The notes: a model not told the origin generated them from the letters alone. A DNA stretch of 64,000 nt from Vigna angularis (GCF_016808095.1 NC_068973.1:15744501-15808500), one strand, 5' to 3'; shown: positions 11,416 through 21,599, numbered from the stretch's first letter. A program made the numbers and translations.

Positions 11416-12875
11416 GGTTTAATAGGTTCGGAGGTCCCTATATTTGCGGGTTTGTTTCAATTGGGTCCTCTAATTTTGGAAGTGATCAATTAGGTCCTTA
11501 ATTTAACAAAATTGAGGCAATAATACCCTTTTCGTTAAATGCAATGGACGGTGTTAAATTTTTAAACAGATGACATGCTGAATCATCCTTTTATTTGCAG
11601 GTGGCACATTTTAAGTTGAATATGTGGATTTTATATCATTTCAAATTGTAAAATATAATAAAAGCATAATTAAGGTAAAATGTAATAAAAGCATAATTAG
11701 GATCAAATGTAATAAAGGCATCCTTCTCCAGTATTTGTCCCTATTTTCGTCTGCAAACTCCTCCGTTCCCAAATCAGAACCCTAAATTGACAGCATTCTC
11801 ATATTTTCCAATGGATTCGAGAGGAGCCACTATGATGCTATCGAGAGCAAACAGGATAAGAACGAAGCTTCAGTCTGCGCTGAAAGCCACCGTTTTAGAG
11901 GTGGACGACGTGTCGCACCAGCACGCAGGTCATGCTGCCGTGAGGGGAAGTTCCGACAAGGAGACCCATTGTCGCCGACGAGCTTCAGTCCGGCCTGCAC
12001 GCCCCCTCCATTGTCGCCAAAACGCCCAACGAAACAAGTTCGTTTAAATGACGCGTTGCAGAAGCTTGAAACTTTTCGGATGTGAGTTTGAAGCTTCTAT
12101 CTTCCTATTGTCGAAACAAGTTCGTCTGCACACCAATGTTTGAAGAGTACCAAAGTGTCACCAGAAAACATATGAATAGATTATTCTCCTTGCTGTTGGA
12201 GGACATTGTCTTCCTGCTCTTCCCTCCACTCCCTCCTCCCTAGATTTCCAATTTTTCACAATATCAACAATCTTTCATCATTACATTCTCGATACTCAAA
12301 ACAACAATAATTACAAAAAAATGTACTTTTTTATTATTTTTAATCTCTTTTTGTGCTTTTCTTTATTTATCGACTTACCCCACTTTCTTTCACCGTGGCC
12401 TTGGCTTCATTTTCAAATGAGGCTTTGGATCTCATGCTGTAAGAACCATGTCTGCTCATTGAAACTTTTTGTTGGTATGTTTCCTATGGGTCACAAACCC
12501 TGCTTTTATTTTGTTAACAACGACAATGGGGTCTTAAATTTTTTATCTCTTGGAATAATATGAGTGACAAAATTGAAACACAACCCTAATATGAAAAAAT
12601 AAAAATTGCGATGCGAATGCGAGAAGCGGTGACAAACGACACGTTGGGAATAATCATATAAAATCCACGTATTCACTCAAACTGTGCCACCCGCAAATAA
12701 AAGGATTCCTCACCATGCCATCTGTTTAAAAAGTTAACACCGTCCATTGCATTTAACGGAAAGGGTATTATTAACTCAATTTTGTTAAATTAGGGATCCA
12801 ATTGATCACTTCCAAAATTGGAGGACCCAATTGAAACGAACCCGCAAATATAGGGACCTCCGAACCTATTAAACC
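11416..12875 (+). mobile_element. Pack-MULE 1 (Mutator-like, carries BolA-like fragment)
   Basis: The element has long terminal inverted repeats of about 220-240 bp (11416 to about 11640, and about 12640 to 12875), starting GGTTTAATAGGTTCGG. A perfect 9-bp target duplication, TAATTTTTA, flanks it (11407-11415 and 12876-12884). Long inverted repeats with 9-bp duplications are the hallmark of Mutator-like elements. No transposase is present. The interior holds a captured fragment of a BolA-like gene plus unassigned sequence (about 12060-12630), so it fits the Pack-MULE definition. It sits in the intron of the CACTA PTTA-like gene. Confidence 0.9.
11811..12051 (+). pseudogene. Captured BolA-like gene fragment
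   Basis: From an ATG at 11811 the frame encodes RANRIRTKLQSALKATVLEV and then SHQHAGHAAVRGSSDKETH. This matches the helix and HAGH region of plant BolA-like proteins, which work with monothiol glutaredoxins in iron-sulfur handling. After the His codon at 11967-11969 the sequence jumps, in a different frame, to DELQSGLHAPSIVAKTP and a TGA at 12049-12051, the usual C-terminus. About 28 residues are missing between the two parts, so the fragment has an internal deletion with a frame break. The unbroken frame from 11811 would give an 86-residue chimeric ORF. Identification is from motif recall. Confidence 0.75.
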
Positions 12876-12932
12876 TAATTTTTATTTATGTTACTGTATC
12901 ATTCACTAACATCGCTTTTAATGTTTAAACAG

Positions 12933-13484
12933 GAAGAATTTTCTATGAGACTTTCACAGGTTAGATCCGGACATGGGTCAGCTCCTACACCGGATGTTGA
13001 GAGTAATGAAGACAACGACATTCGTAGGACACAGTGCTAGATTGATGTCATTGGTGGAAAGAAAAAAGGATTAGTATACGGTGCAGGACAACTTGCTGCA
13101 AACTACACAGCCGTAAAAGAAGGTACTCTGAAGCACCAACCTCCTTCTTCAACCAGCACTGCAGACTAGGCCATCGAGCACCTCACTAAGCTACTACAAC
13201 AACGTGACCACGAATACACTGAATTAAGATACTAGTGTACAAACTTTAAGGCCCTGGTCATGAGAGCACTGCCTAAAGCTTAACACTTTCATTCCACCGT
13301 CCCTCCGACCCAATCATGACCTTCCCCATCACCCGCCGTCCCTGAGCAGCCCACATCAGTCCAGTCCACATCAATCTAGCCCACATCAATCTAGCCCACA
13401 TCAATCCAGCCCACACCAGTCCAACCATCTACAAAGTACTAGGATGATGAAGATTATTCTGATGATAACTATGTAGATTATTAG
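12933..13484 (+). pseudogene. PTTA-like CACTA gene, downstream exon
   Basis: After the acceptor AAACAG the frame reads EEFSMRLSQVRSGHG, then IDVIGGKKKGLVYGAG, then a heptad-like HLTKLLQQRDHEYTELR. A Pro/Ser/Gln-rich tail with repeated CAGTCCAGCCCACATCA-like units follows, ending DDNYVDY and TAG at 13482-13484. Plant Transposase_24 proteins have this layout. In-frame stops occur where the family has Trp (before IDVIGG), in the coil region and in the tail, so it is dead. The second CACTA element has a clear homologue at about 46770-46260. Confidence 0.75.
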
Positions 13485-13837
13485 TTTTATTTTGTTATTG
13501 ATCATAGTTGTTAGAACATTTGGATGTTAGAACATTATGATTCTACTACATTACATTTGCTCATGTCTTTCAAACATATACATTGTTGTTGTAGATGAAC
13601 ATATTGTTTTATGTTTTATGTTTCATGTTTACTTTACAAATACAAGTTCTTAAATTTTAACAATACAAATGATATTATATTTCTTATTCCATCATTGATT
13701 GGATGATTCTGGGATGCATATTATGTAGGTTTCTGTATGATTTGAAAATGTTATGCAGGTCTCTCTGTGTTCTGAACATCTTATGCAGGTTTATGAGGTT
13801 GCATAACAAATACAAATATAACTCCATTCTGCGTGGT

Positions 13838-14125
13838 TTTTCGACGAACTTACCGACGGCATCTATCCTTCGGTAATTACCGACGATCTTTTTCTTCGGT
13901 GATTACCGACGGGCATATCCTTCGATAATTACCGACAGTCATTTCTTTGGGAAAAGGACATTGGTAATTACCGAAGGGAAAAGGTCGTCGGTAATTATTA
14001 CCGACAAAGAATCTACCGACGGATATACGGCCATCGTTAATCTGTCGATAAAAGGACATTATTGACAGATTTTGACTATTTCTGACGGATTTTCTCCATC
14101 GATAATGCCCTTCTTTTTTGTAGTT
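13838..14125 (+). repeat. Right subterminal repeats of the CACTA element
   Basis: A dense array of ACCGACGG, TTCGGTAATTACCGAC and related words in both orientations, ending in a T-rich TTTTTTGTAGT terminus. The same kind of array lies at the left end and in the second CACTA element (45570-45930). Confidence 0.7.
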
Positions 14126-14931
14126 TAGTTCCCAAGTATTATAAATCACTCTTGGTTCCCCTATTCAATCCTAACTAGTCTAAGTTTAACCACTCCTAGT
14201 ATCAACCCTAGACAATCGTTTAAGAAGTTTAACTCTTAAATACAAACACAATCAATGTTTGATTACAAATAAATATTTGAGTAACTCTTAAAGAAAGGAT
14301 AAGTACAATACAATGAAATATGGTAACTTGAGAGATTTTCTTTTGTTCTATGAAAAGACTCATACAATGTAAGCTTATAGAAAAAATAACAACATAACAA
14401 TACAATGATAGCAAAAGTTCTTTTTTATTCTCTTGTGCGTGTCCTCCTTATATAACTTCCTTCGAGAGATGACCGTTACTTAGAGAGTTGACCCTCTTGA
14501 GAGTAGGTGGCTTCTTGTATGAAGATATGTACTTTTCTGCGCCTTGGGAAGAGTAATATGGCTTTCACAGTGAGAGCTAATACGACAATAGTAGGACATA
14601 AAGCTTTAGTAAGCATTTCAAGAATGTCTTCCTATTTCACAATATCTTTTTGATCCATGTTGAATGCTTTTGAGTAGATAGCATTTTCAAAGTAGTAACA
14701 ATTGATGAAATATATAGCATTTACTACTTCTTTTATTAGATATGTTTTTTTTTTCAAATATTGTTTATCCTTTATAATTGACATGTCACTACTTATCTTA
14801 CAAGTTCTAATATGAACTTTGTTTAGATGCAATTCTTTCACTAAACAATATTTCATTAAATGTTTGTTTGTTAAACTTCAAAACTCGAGATGCTAGACAA
14901 TCTAGTCTATTTAGAAGATTTTGTCTTAACA

Positions 14932-15370
14932 CTTGTTCTTGATCTTGTACATGATTTACATTAAAAATTTGTTCCAATTTTTCTTCCCAATCAAGGTAGA
15001 CTTTGGGGTCACTATCTCTATAGAACTTGGGAATCCTTGGAGCTTGCTTCAATGGTAATATGTTGTGCCTAGAATTTCTTCTTCCTTCATGATGGCTTCA
15101 TTTTCCTTGGGATCTATTGAGTAAATGAGATGCTTTCCTTCTTTTCCTAGCTTTATCCCTAGCTAATTCTCTAGGTTCTCTTTGTGGTATCTCTAATTCA
15201 AGTCTTTGAATGGTGTCTTTGAGTAGCCTTTCATTCTCATTATTTGCCTATTTTATTTTCCTTTCAGTTTATTTTCTTAACACCTCTATTTCCTTGAGAA
15301 TTTGCACTGCAAATTTTGTCACCAATTTCTTGTCTTTGATTTGAGTAGGTGTATTGGATGAATTTTCCAT
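14932..15370 (-). pseudogene. Ty3/gypsy gag fragment (N-terminal part)
   Basis: An ATG at 15370 begins MENSSNTPTQIKDKKL on the minus strand. After stops and a basic stretch comes APRIPKFYRDSDPKVYLDWEE and then EQIFNVNHVQDQEQ, the typical N-terminal gag segment (PxFxGxxDPxxYLxWExKxExIF). The coding breaks at 14932, where the probable solo LTR starts, and similar gag coding resumes at 8157 and 199. Several stops (for example in the 15260-15240 and 15120-15090 regions) show it is dead. Confidence 0.7.
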
Positions 15371-15654
15371 GATTCCTACACCAAGAACTCAAAATTTGAA
15401 ACAAAATACACAAGAAACAAGATAAGTTGGTCAAAATTTGAGACACTTAAAATAGCATACAAGCATTTTCAAAGTGTTTGGGGGCTCCTCACACAAAGGT
15501 TAGGTATCAATCAAGCTCTACTAAAAGAATCTAAATTCCTCTATGTTTTAAAATCCATAGAATTAGTACCATAAGTGCAAGAGAAAATGACAAACCACTT
15601 AAAAAAAACAAGAAAAGAAAACTCAAACATATACCATGTATTTTTAATATATTG
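15371..15654. other. No gene seen (gag 5' flank)
   Basis: This lies upstream of the old gag start on the minus strand. It may be leader sequence of that retrotransposon, but I saw no clear LTR or primer-binding site. Confidence 0.4.
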
Positions 15655-15788
15655 CGTTTACACGATTTAGTTATATCTTATATAGTCAAGTTGTACTCTC
15701 GTTTTTAAAATTTAAACTAATATTACTTTTTAGAACTAAAATTTAAAAATTTAATTTTTTATATATTACTAATATAATTTTTTATAGG
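15655..15788. repeat. Repeat copy A, left of Pack-MULE 2
   Basis: Together with 18428-18550 this forms one copy of a repeat of about 250 bp that also occurs, uninterrupted, at 20855-21115. Shared words include AGAACTAAAATTTAAAAATT and AATATAATTTTTTATA. Pack-MULE 2 splits this copy exactly at TTTTTTATA. Confidence 0.8.
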
Positions 15789-16193
15789 GTTAAATATGTT
15801 TTTAGTCCCTCAACTATCAAGCGATTTTGTTTTTCGTCCCTATTTCAAACTTTGTACGTTTTGATCCCTCTCCTTAAGGAAACCATAATTTTTGGTCCTC
15901 TAAAAACAAACGGCGTTAACAATCAGGTGAGATGGCTAACGTTTGGCCACGCTGGAAACTTAGAAACTCTCTCTCTCTGCAACATTAGATATTTTTTCAT
16001 GCAATTTCAGAACAGTGGTCACACACGAATGCCAACACACCTCCACTAACTCAGGCTGTCGCCGGCGATGTTTGTTGCCGCCGGGGAAGCTACCGGAGCT
16101 TTCCTTCCTTTTCTTCCAAGCATTAGGGTTTCTTCCTTCTTTTTCAATCTCTGCTCATGAGGAACGATAGAGGCTCCAGATTCTCCAACACTT

Positions 16194-16531
16194 AGATCAA
16201 TTTCAAGGGCTGCTTTTCAACTTGATGATTATTGGAGGATTGTAGAGATTCTGCACAAAAGGTTTTTCTGCCTGTTTTTTCTTCTACAAGTTATTGGTAT
16301 TGATGCTTGCCATCTGATAAAAAAAATGAATGAATTGATTAACTCTAAAACAGACTCCTTAAATTTGAGAAGAAGAATTGGAGGGAATCTTACAATTCTC
16401 TGATTGTGGTGGAGCACCTGTTGACTCATGGACCAGAAAGTGTTGCAGAGGAATTTCAGAGTGACAAAGATGTAATTAATCAGATGAAAGATTTCCACTT
16501 TACTGATCCCAGTGGATATGTTCTAGATTAA
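16194..16531 (+). pseudogene. Captured ENTH-domain gene fragment with intron
   Basis: Exon part 16194-16261 encodes SRAAFQLDDYWRIVEILHK and part of an Arg codon. A GT...CAG intron (16262-16353) follows. Exon part 16354-16531 then encodes LLKFEKKNWRESYNSL, VVEHLLTHGPESVAEEFQ and DKDVINQMKDFHFTD before a TAA at 16529-16531. The splice restores the Arg codon and the frame. This matches plant ENTH/ANTH-type clathrin-adaptor proteins (DDYWRIVDxLH...NWRxSYxSLxVxEHLLTHGPxSVAEEF). The retained intron shows that genomic DNA, not cDNA, was captured. The C-terminal end diverges and stops, so this is only part of the domain. Confidence 0.8.
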
Positions 16532-17258
16532 TTAGATTTCCATGATAATTCATCCTCCACCCATGAGACTGGTCAAAGGATGCCCAACCAGCAAAAAATA
16601 TTTCCTATATCCAGTCTTGTCAAAATTTTATGCCACATACAAGTTTCACTCCACTTATTTTCTTGATAGCACTTTTTTCTTTATTAGTCGCGTTGCATCT
16701 CAATTCTTATATAACCATGATTTCTTTCCTCATGCATATATACCATACATGATATATACTAAATTCTTTACCTCTCCAATTCTTGCACTGAAAGATTTAA
16801 GAATAGCTAAATTATTTGAGATAATTGTTGATTATCCTGAGAGGTACCTTATTTATAGTTCTTTTTATTTCTTCTGGGATATCTATTAGAAAATTAATTG
16901 TCCTATTTCTTTTTTTTTTTAACAAATTGAATGGCTAGATCACACCGTTGCCTAAAATATATTTGTGGTTATAGCTTCGAGTCATAACAGAGAGATTGAC
17001 AATTGTTCTAGGATTTAACATTTTCTTTCAGAAATGAAGTTGTTTCTGTTTGTCACAACAATGAATCTAGAATTTAGATTATCAACTCTTTCTTCTTGCA
17101 GTTCCATGCTTGCCTTGGTTTTGAATAACTTTCAAGCTCCAACATTTCGCACTTGTGCCATTTGGCTTGTCTTAACTAATTCATTCTTTGCTGGATTATG
17201 GCTTGTTTGTTCATGTCTTCTGATAATTTATTTTCTTTCTTTCTACTAATTTTTGAAG

Positions 17259-17484
17259 CTCTGCTGCAATTGAAGACTTAAAATTGTGTCTTGAATACAC
17301 TGGACAACATTCAAAGCTGGTGGAATCATTTATTTCAGCACTGCGATATCGCTTGCTTACTGTAGGTGCATCAACCAATGATATATTACACCAATATGTT
17401 TCAACAATTAAAGCACTTAGGACAATAGATCCTGCAGATGTTTTCCTTGAGGCAGTTGGTGAACCCATAAGGGATTATTTAAGA
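17259..17484 (+). pseudogene. Captured APC2 gene fragment (one exon)
   Basis: After an acceptor-like TTTTTGAAG the frame encodes AIEDLKLCLEYTGQHSKLVE, then SALRYRLLTVGASTNDILHQ, STIKALRTIDPADVFLEAVG and EPIRDYLR. This matches plant anaphase-promoting complex subunit 2, the cullin-like scaffold of the APC/C ubiquitin ligase. It ends at the native-looking donor GTAAGG (17485). Only about 75 residues of a protein normally near 860-890 are present, without the cullin-homology or WHB domains, so it cannot act as APC2. Right after the donor the sequence switches to a second copy of part of the ENTH fragment. Confidence 0.82.
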
Positions 17485-17503
17485 GTAAGGAGGGAATTGG
17501 AGT

Positions 17504-17550
17504 GTGACAAAGATGTAATTAATCAGATGAAAGATTTCCACTTTACTGAT
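17504..17550 (+). repeat. Second copy of a 47-bp ENTH piece
   Basis: This is identical to 16461-16507 as far as I can see; both begin GTGACAAAGATGTAATTAAT. It lies just past the APC2 donor, in frame with the unspliced APC2 reading frame, which continues into DKDVINQMKDFHFTD. This makes an APC2-ENTH chimeric ORF (17284-17682). Confidence 0.85.
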
Positions 17551-17742
17551 GTCGTGTTTGCCAAAATTCTCCACACCTCCTTCTTCAAAGTTCTATTCTA
17601 TATATATATATATATATATTTCATAAAAAAACCTTTCTTCTCCACATTCAAACGTCACACTTCCACCAATTCGTTAGATTAATAACCTTAATTTTTCTTT
17701 TGTTCTGAGGTCTCAATAGACATAAGACGACACTCTTCACAA

Positions 17743-17881
17743 ATGGCACACACTTTGTCCTCTAATCTGGATCTTAACCTTCCCACATTGAGGTATCTTC
17801 TTCACTCCAGACCAACCCAATTGAAGCCAGTGAAGTTCATGGTGATGGGTGATGTGAGAGAAAAGTTTGACCGAAAGATTT
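17743..17881 (+). pseudogene. Third captured coding-like fragment, unrecognised
   Basis: An ATG at 17743 opens a 45-codon frame reading MAHTLSSNLDLNLPTLRYLL and then PVKFMVMGDVREKFDRKI before TGA. It looks like the start of a plastid- or mitochondria-targeted protein or a regulatory protein N-terminus, but I do not recognise it. It lies between the APC2 fragment and the right inverted repeat, in sequence with higher GC than the surroundings. Confidence 0.35.
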
Positions 17882-18427
17882 GACTGTTTTGTGTTTTGGG
17901 ATTGAAGTTTGAAGCTGCGACGGCCGGTGCAGATCGATCGAAGAAGGAGACGTTGGCGTTACAACACCCCCGATGGTTCCATATGCCACCCGTGACGAAT
18001 CTGGTTGGAGTGGACCGTGATGGTGCCTTTATCGTTCCTGATGAGCGTTGCAGAGATTGAAAAAGAAGAAAGAAACCCTAATGCTTGGAAGAAAAGGAAG
18101 GGAAACTCCGATGGCTTCCCCGGTGGCAACAAACGTCGCTAGCGACAACCTGAGTTAGTGGAGGTGTGTTGGCGTTCGTGTGTGTGTGACCACTGTTCTG
18201 ACATTGCATGAAAAAATATATAACGTTGCAGAGAGAGAGTTTCTAAGTTTCCAGCGTGGCCAGACGTTAGCCACCTCACCTTATTGTTAACGCCGTTTGT
18301 TTTAGAGGATCAAAAATTATGGTTTCCTTAAGGAGAGGGATCAAAACGTACAAAGTTTGAAATAGGGACGAAAAACAAAATCGCTTGATAGTTGAGGGAC
18401 TAAAAACATATTTAACCCTTTTTTATA

Positions 18428-19211
18428 TTGTTAAAAATAAAGAATTACTCAGCACTCGACTTGTTCTTTTCGTAAAGAAAGAATTGTTTTTAATTAAAAA
18501 TTGTTTATTAAAGAAATCTTTTAAAATTTTACTTAAATATTAAAATATTCATTATTCAAAGTTTTTGACTTTTACGTTTTGATATAATCTTTTGTACTAG
18601 TTCAGAAGCTATATTGCATCTTATAGAGACAATTGTGATGTGTACGAAAGAGATAGACAGAAAGAATGAAGAAAACATTCCTATAATACCTTTATGTCTC
18701 TAAACGTTCTTCTAATTTTGATGTAGGCTTTTTTAATAAAAGTAATGTACTGATATGATCTGCACAAAAAAATAAAGCACAACACAACAGACAAAAGAGT
18801 ACTACAATGTACATACAATAAAGCGCTAGACAATCCTAGTCGTTTAGGCATTATACTAGGCGTTGTTTGTTTAAGTAACTTATAATGTTTAAGGTATTTT
18901 TAATACATAACGTGTTTTGTGTTTAATATCCTAGATGGTTCACGTTATTAGATGTTATTTTGTTTAAACATTAACTTCAAAACTAGGTTTAGATAATCTT
19001 ATCTTAATATATAGTGTTTAAACGATCTTATCTTAACACGTATTGTTTAGATGATCTTTTTTTAACAACAATCAATTTTAACTTTATCAATCTCCTTGAT
19101 AATATTTATGATAACATTAACTCATTTTAATATATTAAATTATAATGGTTGGGTTTGGTGAAATTTAATAATCCAATCTAATATAATTTAATATCATATA
19201 ATACAATGTAA
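18428..19211. other. Repeat copy A (right part) and AT-rich DNA
   Basis: 18428-18550 completes the repeat interrupted by Pack-MULE 2. The rest is AT-rich, with runs of TTTAGATGATCTT-like words at about 19000-19060 and no gene. Confidence 0.6.
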
Positions 19212-19220
19212 TTTAATATA

Positions 19221-20582
19221 GGGTTAAATATGTTTTTAGTCCCTTAACTATCACACGATTTTGGGTTTAGTCCCTATTCAAAAGTTTTGTTCATTTTAGT
19301 CCTCATAGTTTTGAAACTGTTATAAATAGTTCCTAATTTTAGATGGCGTTAACTTTTGTTTGACGTGGCTAACGGCCAGCTCACGTCTGGTGCCAGGTAT
19401 GAGTTTATTCTTTGCCACATTTTCTTTTCTTTATATTCATGAGATTAAGTCATTCGCACGTGAGGATTGACACGTGAGGTTTATGAAGTCAGATTAGCAA
19501 TTAGGGTTCATAACTTACTTTTTTCAATTTGGGAAAACTAGGTTTACTCCAACCATTGTATTCCAACCATTGTTTACGAAACACACTCGAGGGATTCAAT
19601 ACATTGTTGTCTTCGATACACTGATGGCAATTTTAAGAACCCATAAAATGTTTGAGGCGAAATATAAGAACTTGCGAAAGTTTCAAATCTGGGGAAGGGG
19701 AGAGAATAAATTTTCCAGGAAAAGAAACAGAGAAAGAAAGAAGAAAGAAAGAGTATGAATAAGTTGTTGTTTTGGGTGAGGTTTTGAATGTTGAAAGGGT
19801 TAAGAAATAAGAAGATGCAATGAGGATGGAGAAATAAAAAATAGAGGAAATTCGCGTATGAGTTAGAGAGGAAAAGAAAGAAGGAGTGAATTTGCTAAGA
19901 CTTTGCTGTGTGCTCTTTTTTTCTAATGATTTTCTTATTTTTCAATCACGTAGGAGTTTCGATGCAGCCTGCGTGACAAGGACTTTCCTAAGTTTGACGG
20001 ATTGATCATGCAGATTCTAGTCCATTCGTTTTATTTATTTTTCGTATTTTTATTTTGGATTTGCTTTGCTTTACAGCCATACAGGGAAAGAGTAAAGGAA
20101 AGGGTTAAAGATAGGTAGATAGATAGATGGGTTCAACTTGTCAACCCAAAAAAGAAGGGTTTGATTTTTGTAGGAAATTACGATTGTGGTTATCTTGGCA
20201 TGGTCTGAGAAAGACAATGTTGTTCTTTTCAGACAAGGCTTAGACGGTAATTGATGAAGATGTTGTGAGTCTTTGTGTGTTGTTTTGGCTTTGACTTTAT
20301 GGATATAACAGTGCGTCTGATTCCAGTTTACTCCTCGAAGACAACAACGTATTGAATCTGATTTCTAAAATGAATAAACCAACATGGAAGAGAGTAAAAA
20401 TGGAACCTGGCATCAGACGTGGGCTGGTCGTTAGCCACGGCAAACAAAAGTTAATGTCATCCAAAATTAGGGACTATTTATAATAGTTTCAAAACTACGA
20501 TGACTAAAATGAACAAAACTTTTGAATAGGGACTAAACCCAAAATCGCGTGATAGTTAAGGGACTAAAAACATATTTAACCC
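19221..20582. mobile_element. Mutator-like element 3, non-autonomous
   Basis: Terminal inverted repeats of about 180 bp start GGGTTAAATATGTTTTTAGT. The flanking 9-mers TTTAATATA (19212-19220) and TTTAAAATA (20583-20591) differ at one base, as expected of an ageing duplication. Further inverted matches inside (around 19590-19615 and 20335-20357, both with CGAAGACAACAAYGTATTGA) suggest that the inverted repeats once reached deeper. The 62-residue ORF at 19570-19758 is not recognisable. No transposase and no clear captured gene were seen. Confidence 0.82.
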
Positions 20583-20854
20583 TTTAAAATATAATGTAGT
20601 AAAATAAATATCTCCTTAGGAGTATATTTAGAGAAAATTGTCCAAAAATATTAAAAAAATCATCTTCTTCTTAAATTAAGATGAGTTATATAAAATTAAT
20701 TTGTAAAGTTATATTTTATTATTTTCTTTGAAATATGATTTTATTTTTAATATGTTAATTAACTATAATCATGTCCATTCTTTTTTCTTCTTTCTCCATT
20801 TATATTCTTATATAATTTGAGCAACTTCTATCTCGTTTTTCTCTCACTTTTAAT

Positions 20855-21115
20855 TAATTACATGATTTGTCTATATCTTATATATTCAAACTGTACTCAC
20901 TTTTTAAAAATTTAAACTAATAATATTTTTTTAGAACTAAAATTTAAAAATTTAATTATTATACATTACCAATATAATTTTTTATATTGTTAAAATTAAA
21001 TAATTACTCAGCATACGACTTATTCTTTCCATAAATAAGTAATTTTATTTAATAAAAAAAATGTTTATTTTGAAAGAATCTTTTAATATTTTTCTTAAAA
21101 CTAAAACATCAATTA
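20855..21115. repeat. Repeat copy B: empty site of Pack-MULE 2
   Basis: This aligns with 15655-15788 joined to 18428-18550 without any insertion. At the junction it reads AATATAATTTTTTATATTG, holding the 9-mer TTTTTTATA once (20978-20986). The copies show many small differences, so the repeat is old. Confidence 0.82.
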
Positions 21116-21599
21116 ATATAATTTGTTAGACAGTATATACATAAATCAATTTAAAATAAAGAGACTAATACCTAATTATGGTATGAGTAGAAAGATTAAT
21201 TTTGGATGGTTGTATAACAAAATCAAAACTCTCACCTAACTGACCTAAGTCCTTAGACTGCATTATAATGGTCCTATTCGAATTGGACACGTAATGCATT
21301 GTCTCCTAACTCAATCCCTGCTACTACAAGCTTCTACCAGCAACTTCTTTTTCTTCAACCTTTGAGAAAAACAAATCATTTTAAATTATTTTCAAATTCA
21401 TTTAATTTAGCCAAGTTATAAGATCATTTTAAAGAATTTTACTATACATGTATCATAGGAGTGTTAATGAAAATCAAACTCATTAATGTAAGTTAATTAC
21501 GAATTGAATTATAAATGAGTTGTTTAATTCAATTATTCTTTTACTGAATTTGAAATTTTATAATCCAATACTCATTCGTTTTTGGGGTCCGACACTCGG

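Larger units (their letters stand above)
8483..14125 (+). mobile_element. CACTA (En/Spm-like) DNA transposon, deleted
   Basis: The left end reads CACTATAGGAAAC and the right end TTTTTTGTAGTT, a decayed match to the usual TTTTTTGTAGTG. Both ends carry many short subterminal words of the type TTACCGAAGG or TAATTACCGACGG, in both orientations. Inside are pieces of the two usual CACTA genes: an N-terminal Transpos_assoc-like segment and a PTTA-like (Transposase_24) gene. The central TNP2 transposase is absent. It also carries a copia reverse-transcriptase fragment and a Mutator-like element. The target duplication is uncertain: TCC lies left of the element and again at 14130-14132, but not at the strict right end. 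The extra stretches 9411-11008 and 13485-13837 show no gene. Confidence 0.8.
8158..14931 (-). mobile_element. Probable solo LTR split by a CACTA element
   Basis: The plus strand starts TGTTGAAATATAGG at 8158 and ends GTCTTAACA at 14931, giving TG...CA ends on the minus strand. Without the CACTA insertion (8483-14125) it is about 1.13 kb. Coding of the gag N-terminal part stops exactly at its right edge (14932). The bases ACTTGTT occur at both outer edges, consistent with a short target duplication, though its exact register is unclear. Partial tandem copies of a GAGTATTATCAACCA word lie at about 8405-8480. No internal region or second LTR was seen. Confidence 0.5.
15789..18418 (+). mobile_element. 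Pack-MULE 2 (Mutator-like, carries ENTH and APC2 fragments)
   Basis: Terminal inverted repeats of about 360-370 bp start GGGTTAAATATGTTTTTAG at 15789 and end at 18418. A perfect 9-bp duplication, TTTTTTATA, flanks the element (15780-15788 and 18419-18427). The uninterrupted paralogous site lies at 20978-20986, which confirms the insertion. Inside are fragments of an ENTH-domain gene, an APC2 gene and a third, unrecognised coding-like piece, all on the plus strand. No transposase is present. It is an unusually clear multi-gene Pack-MULE. Confidence 0.92.
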
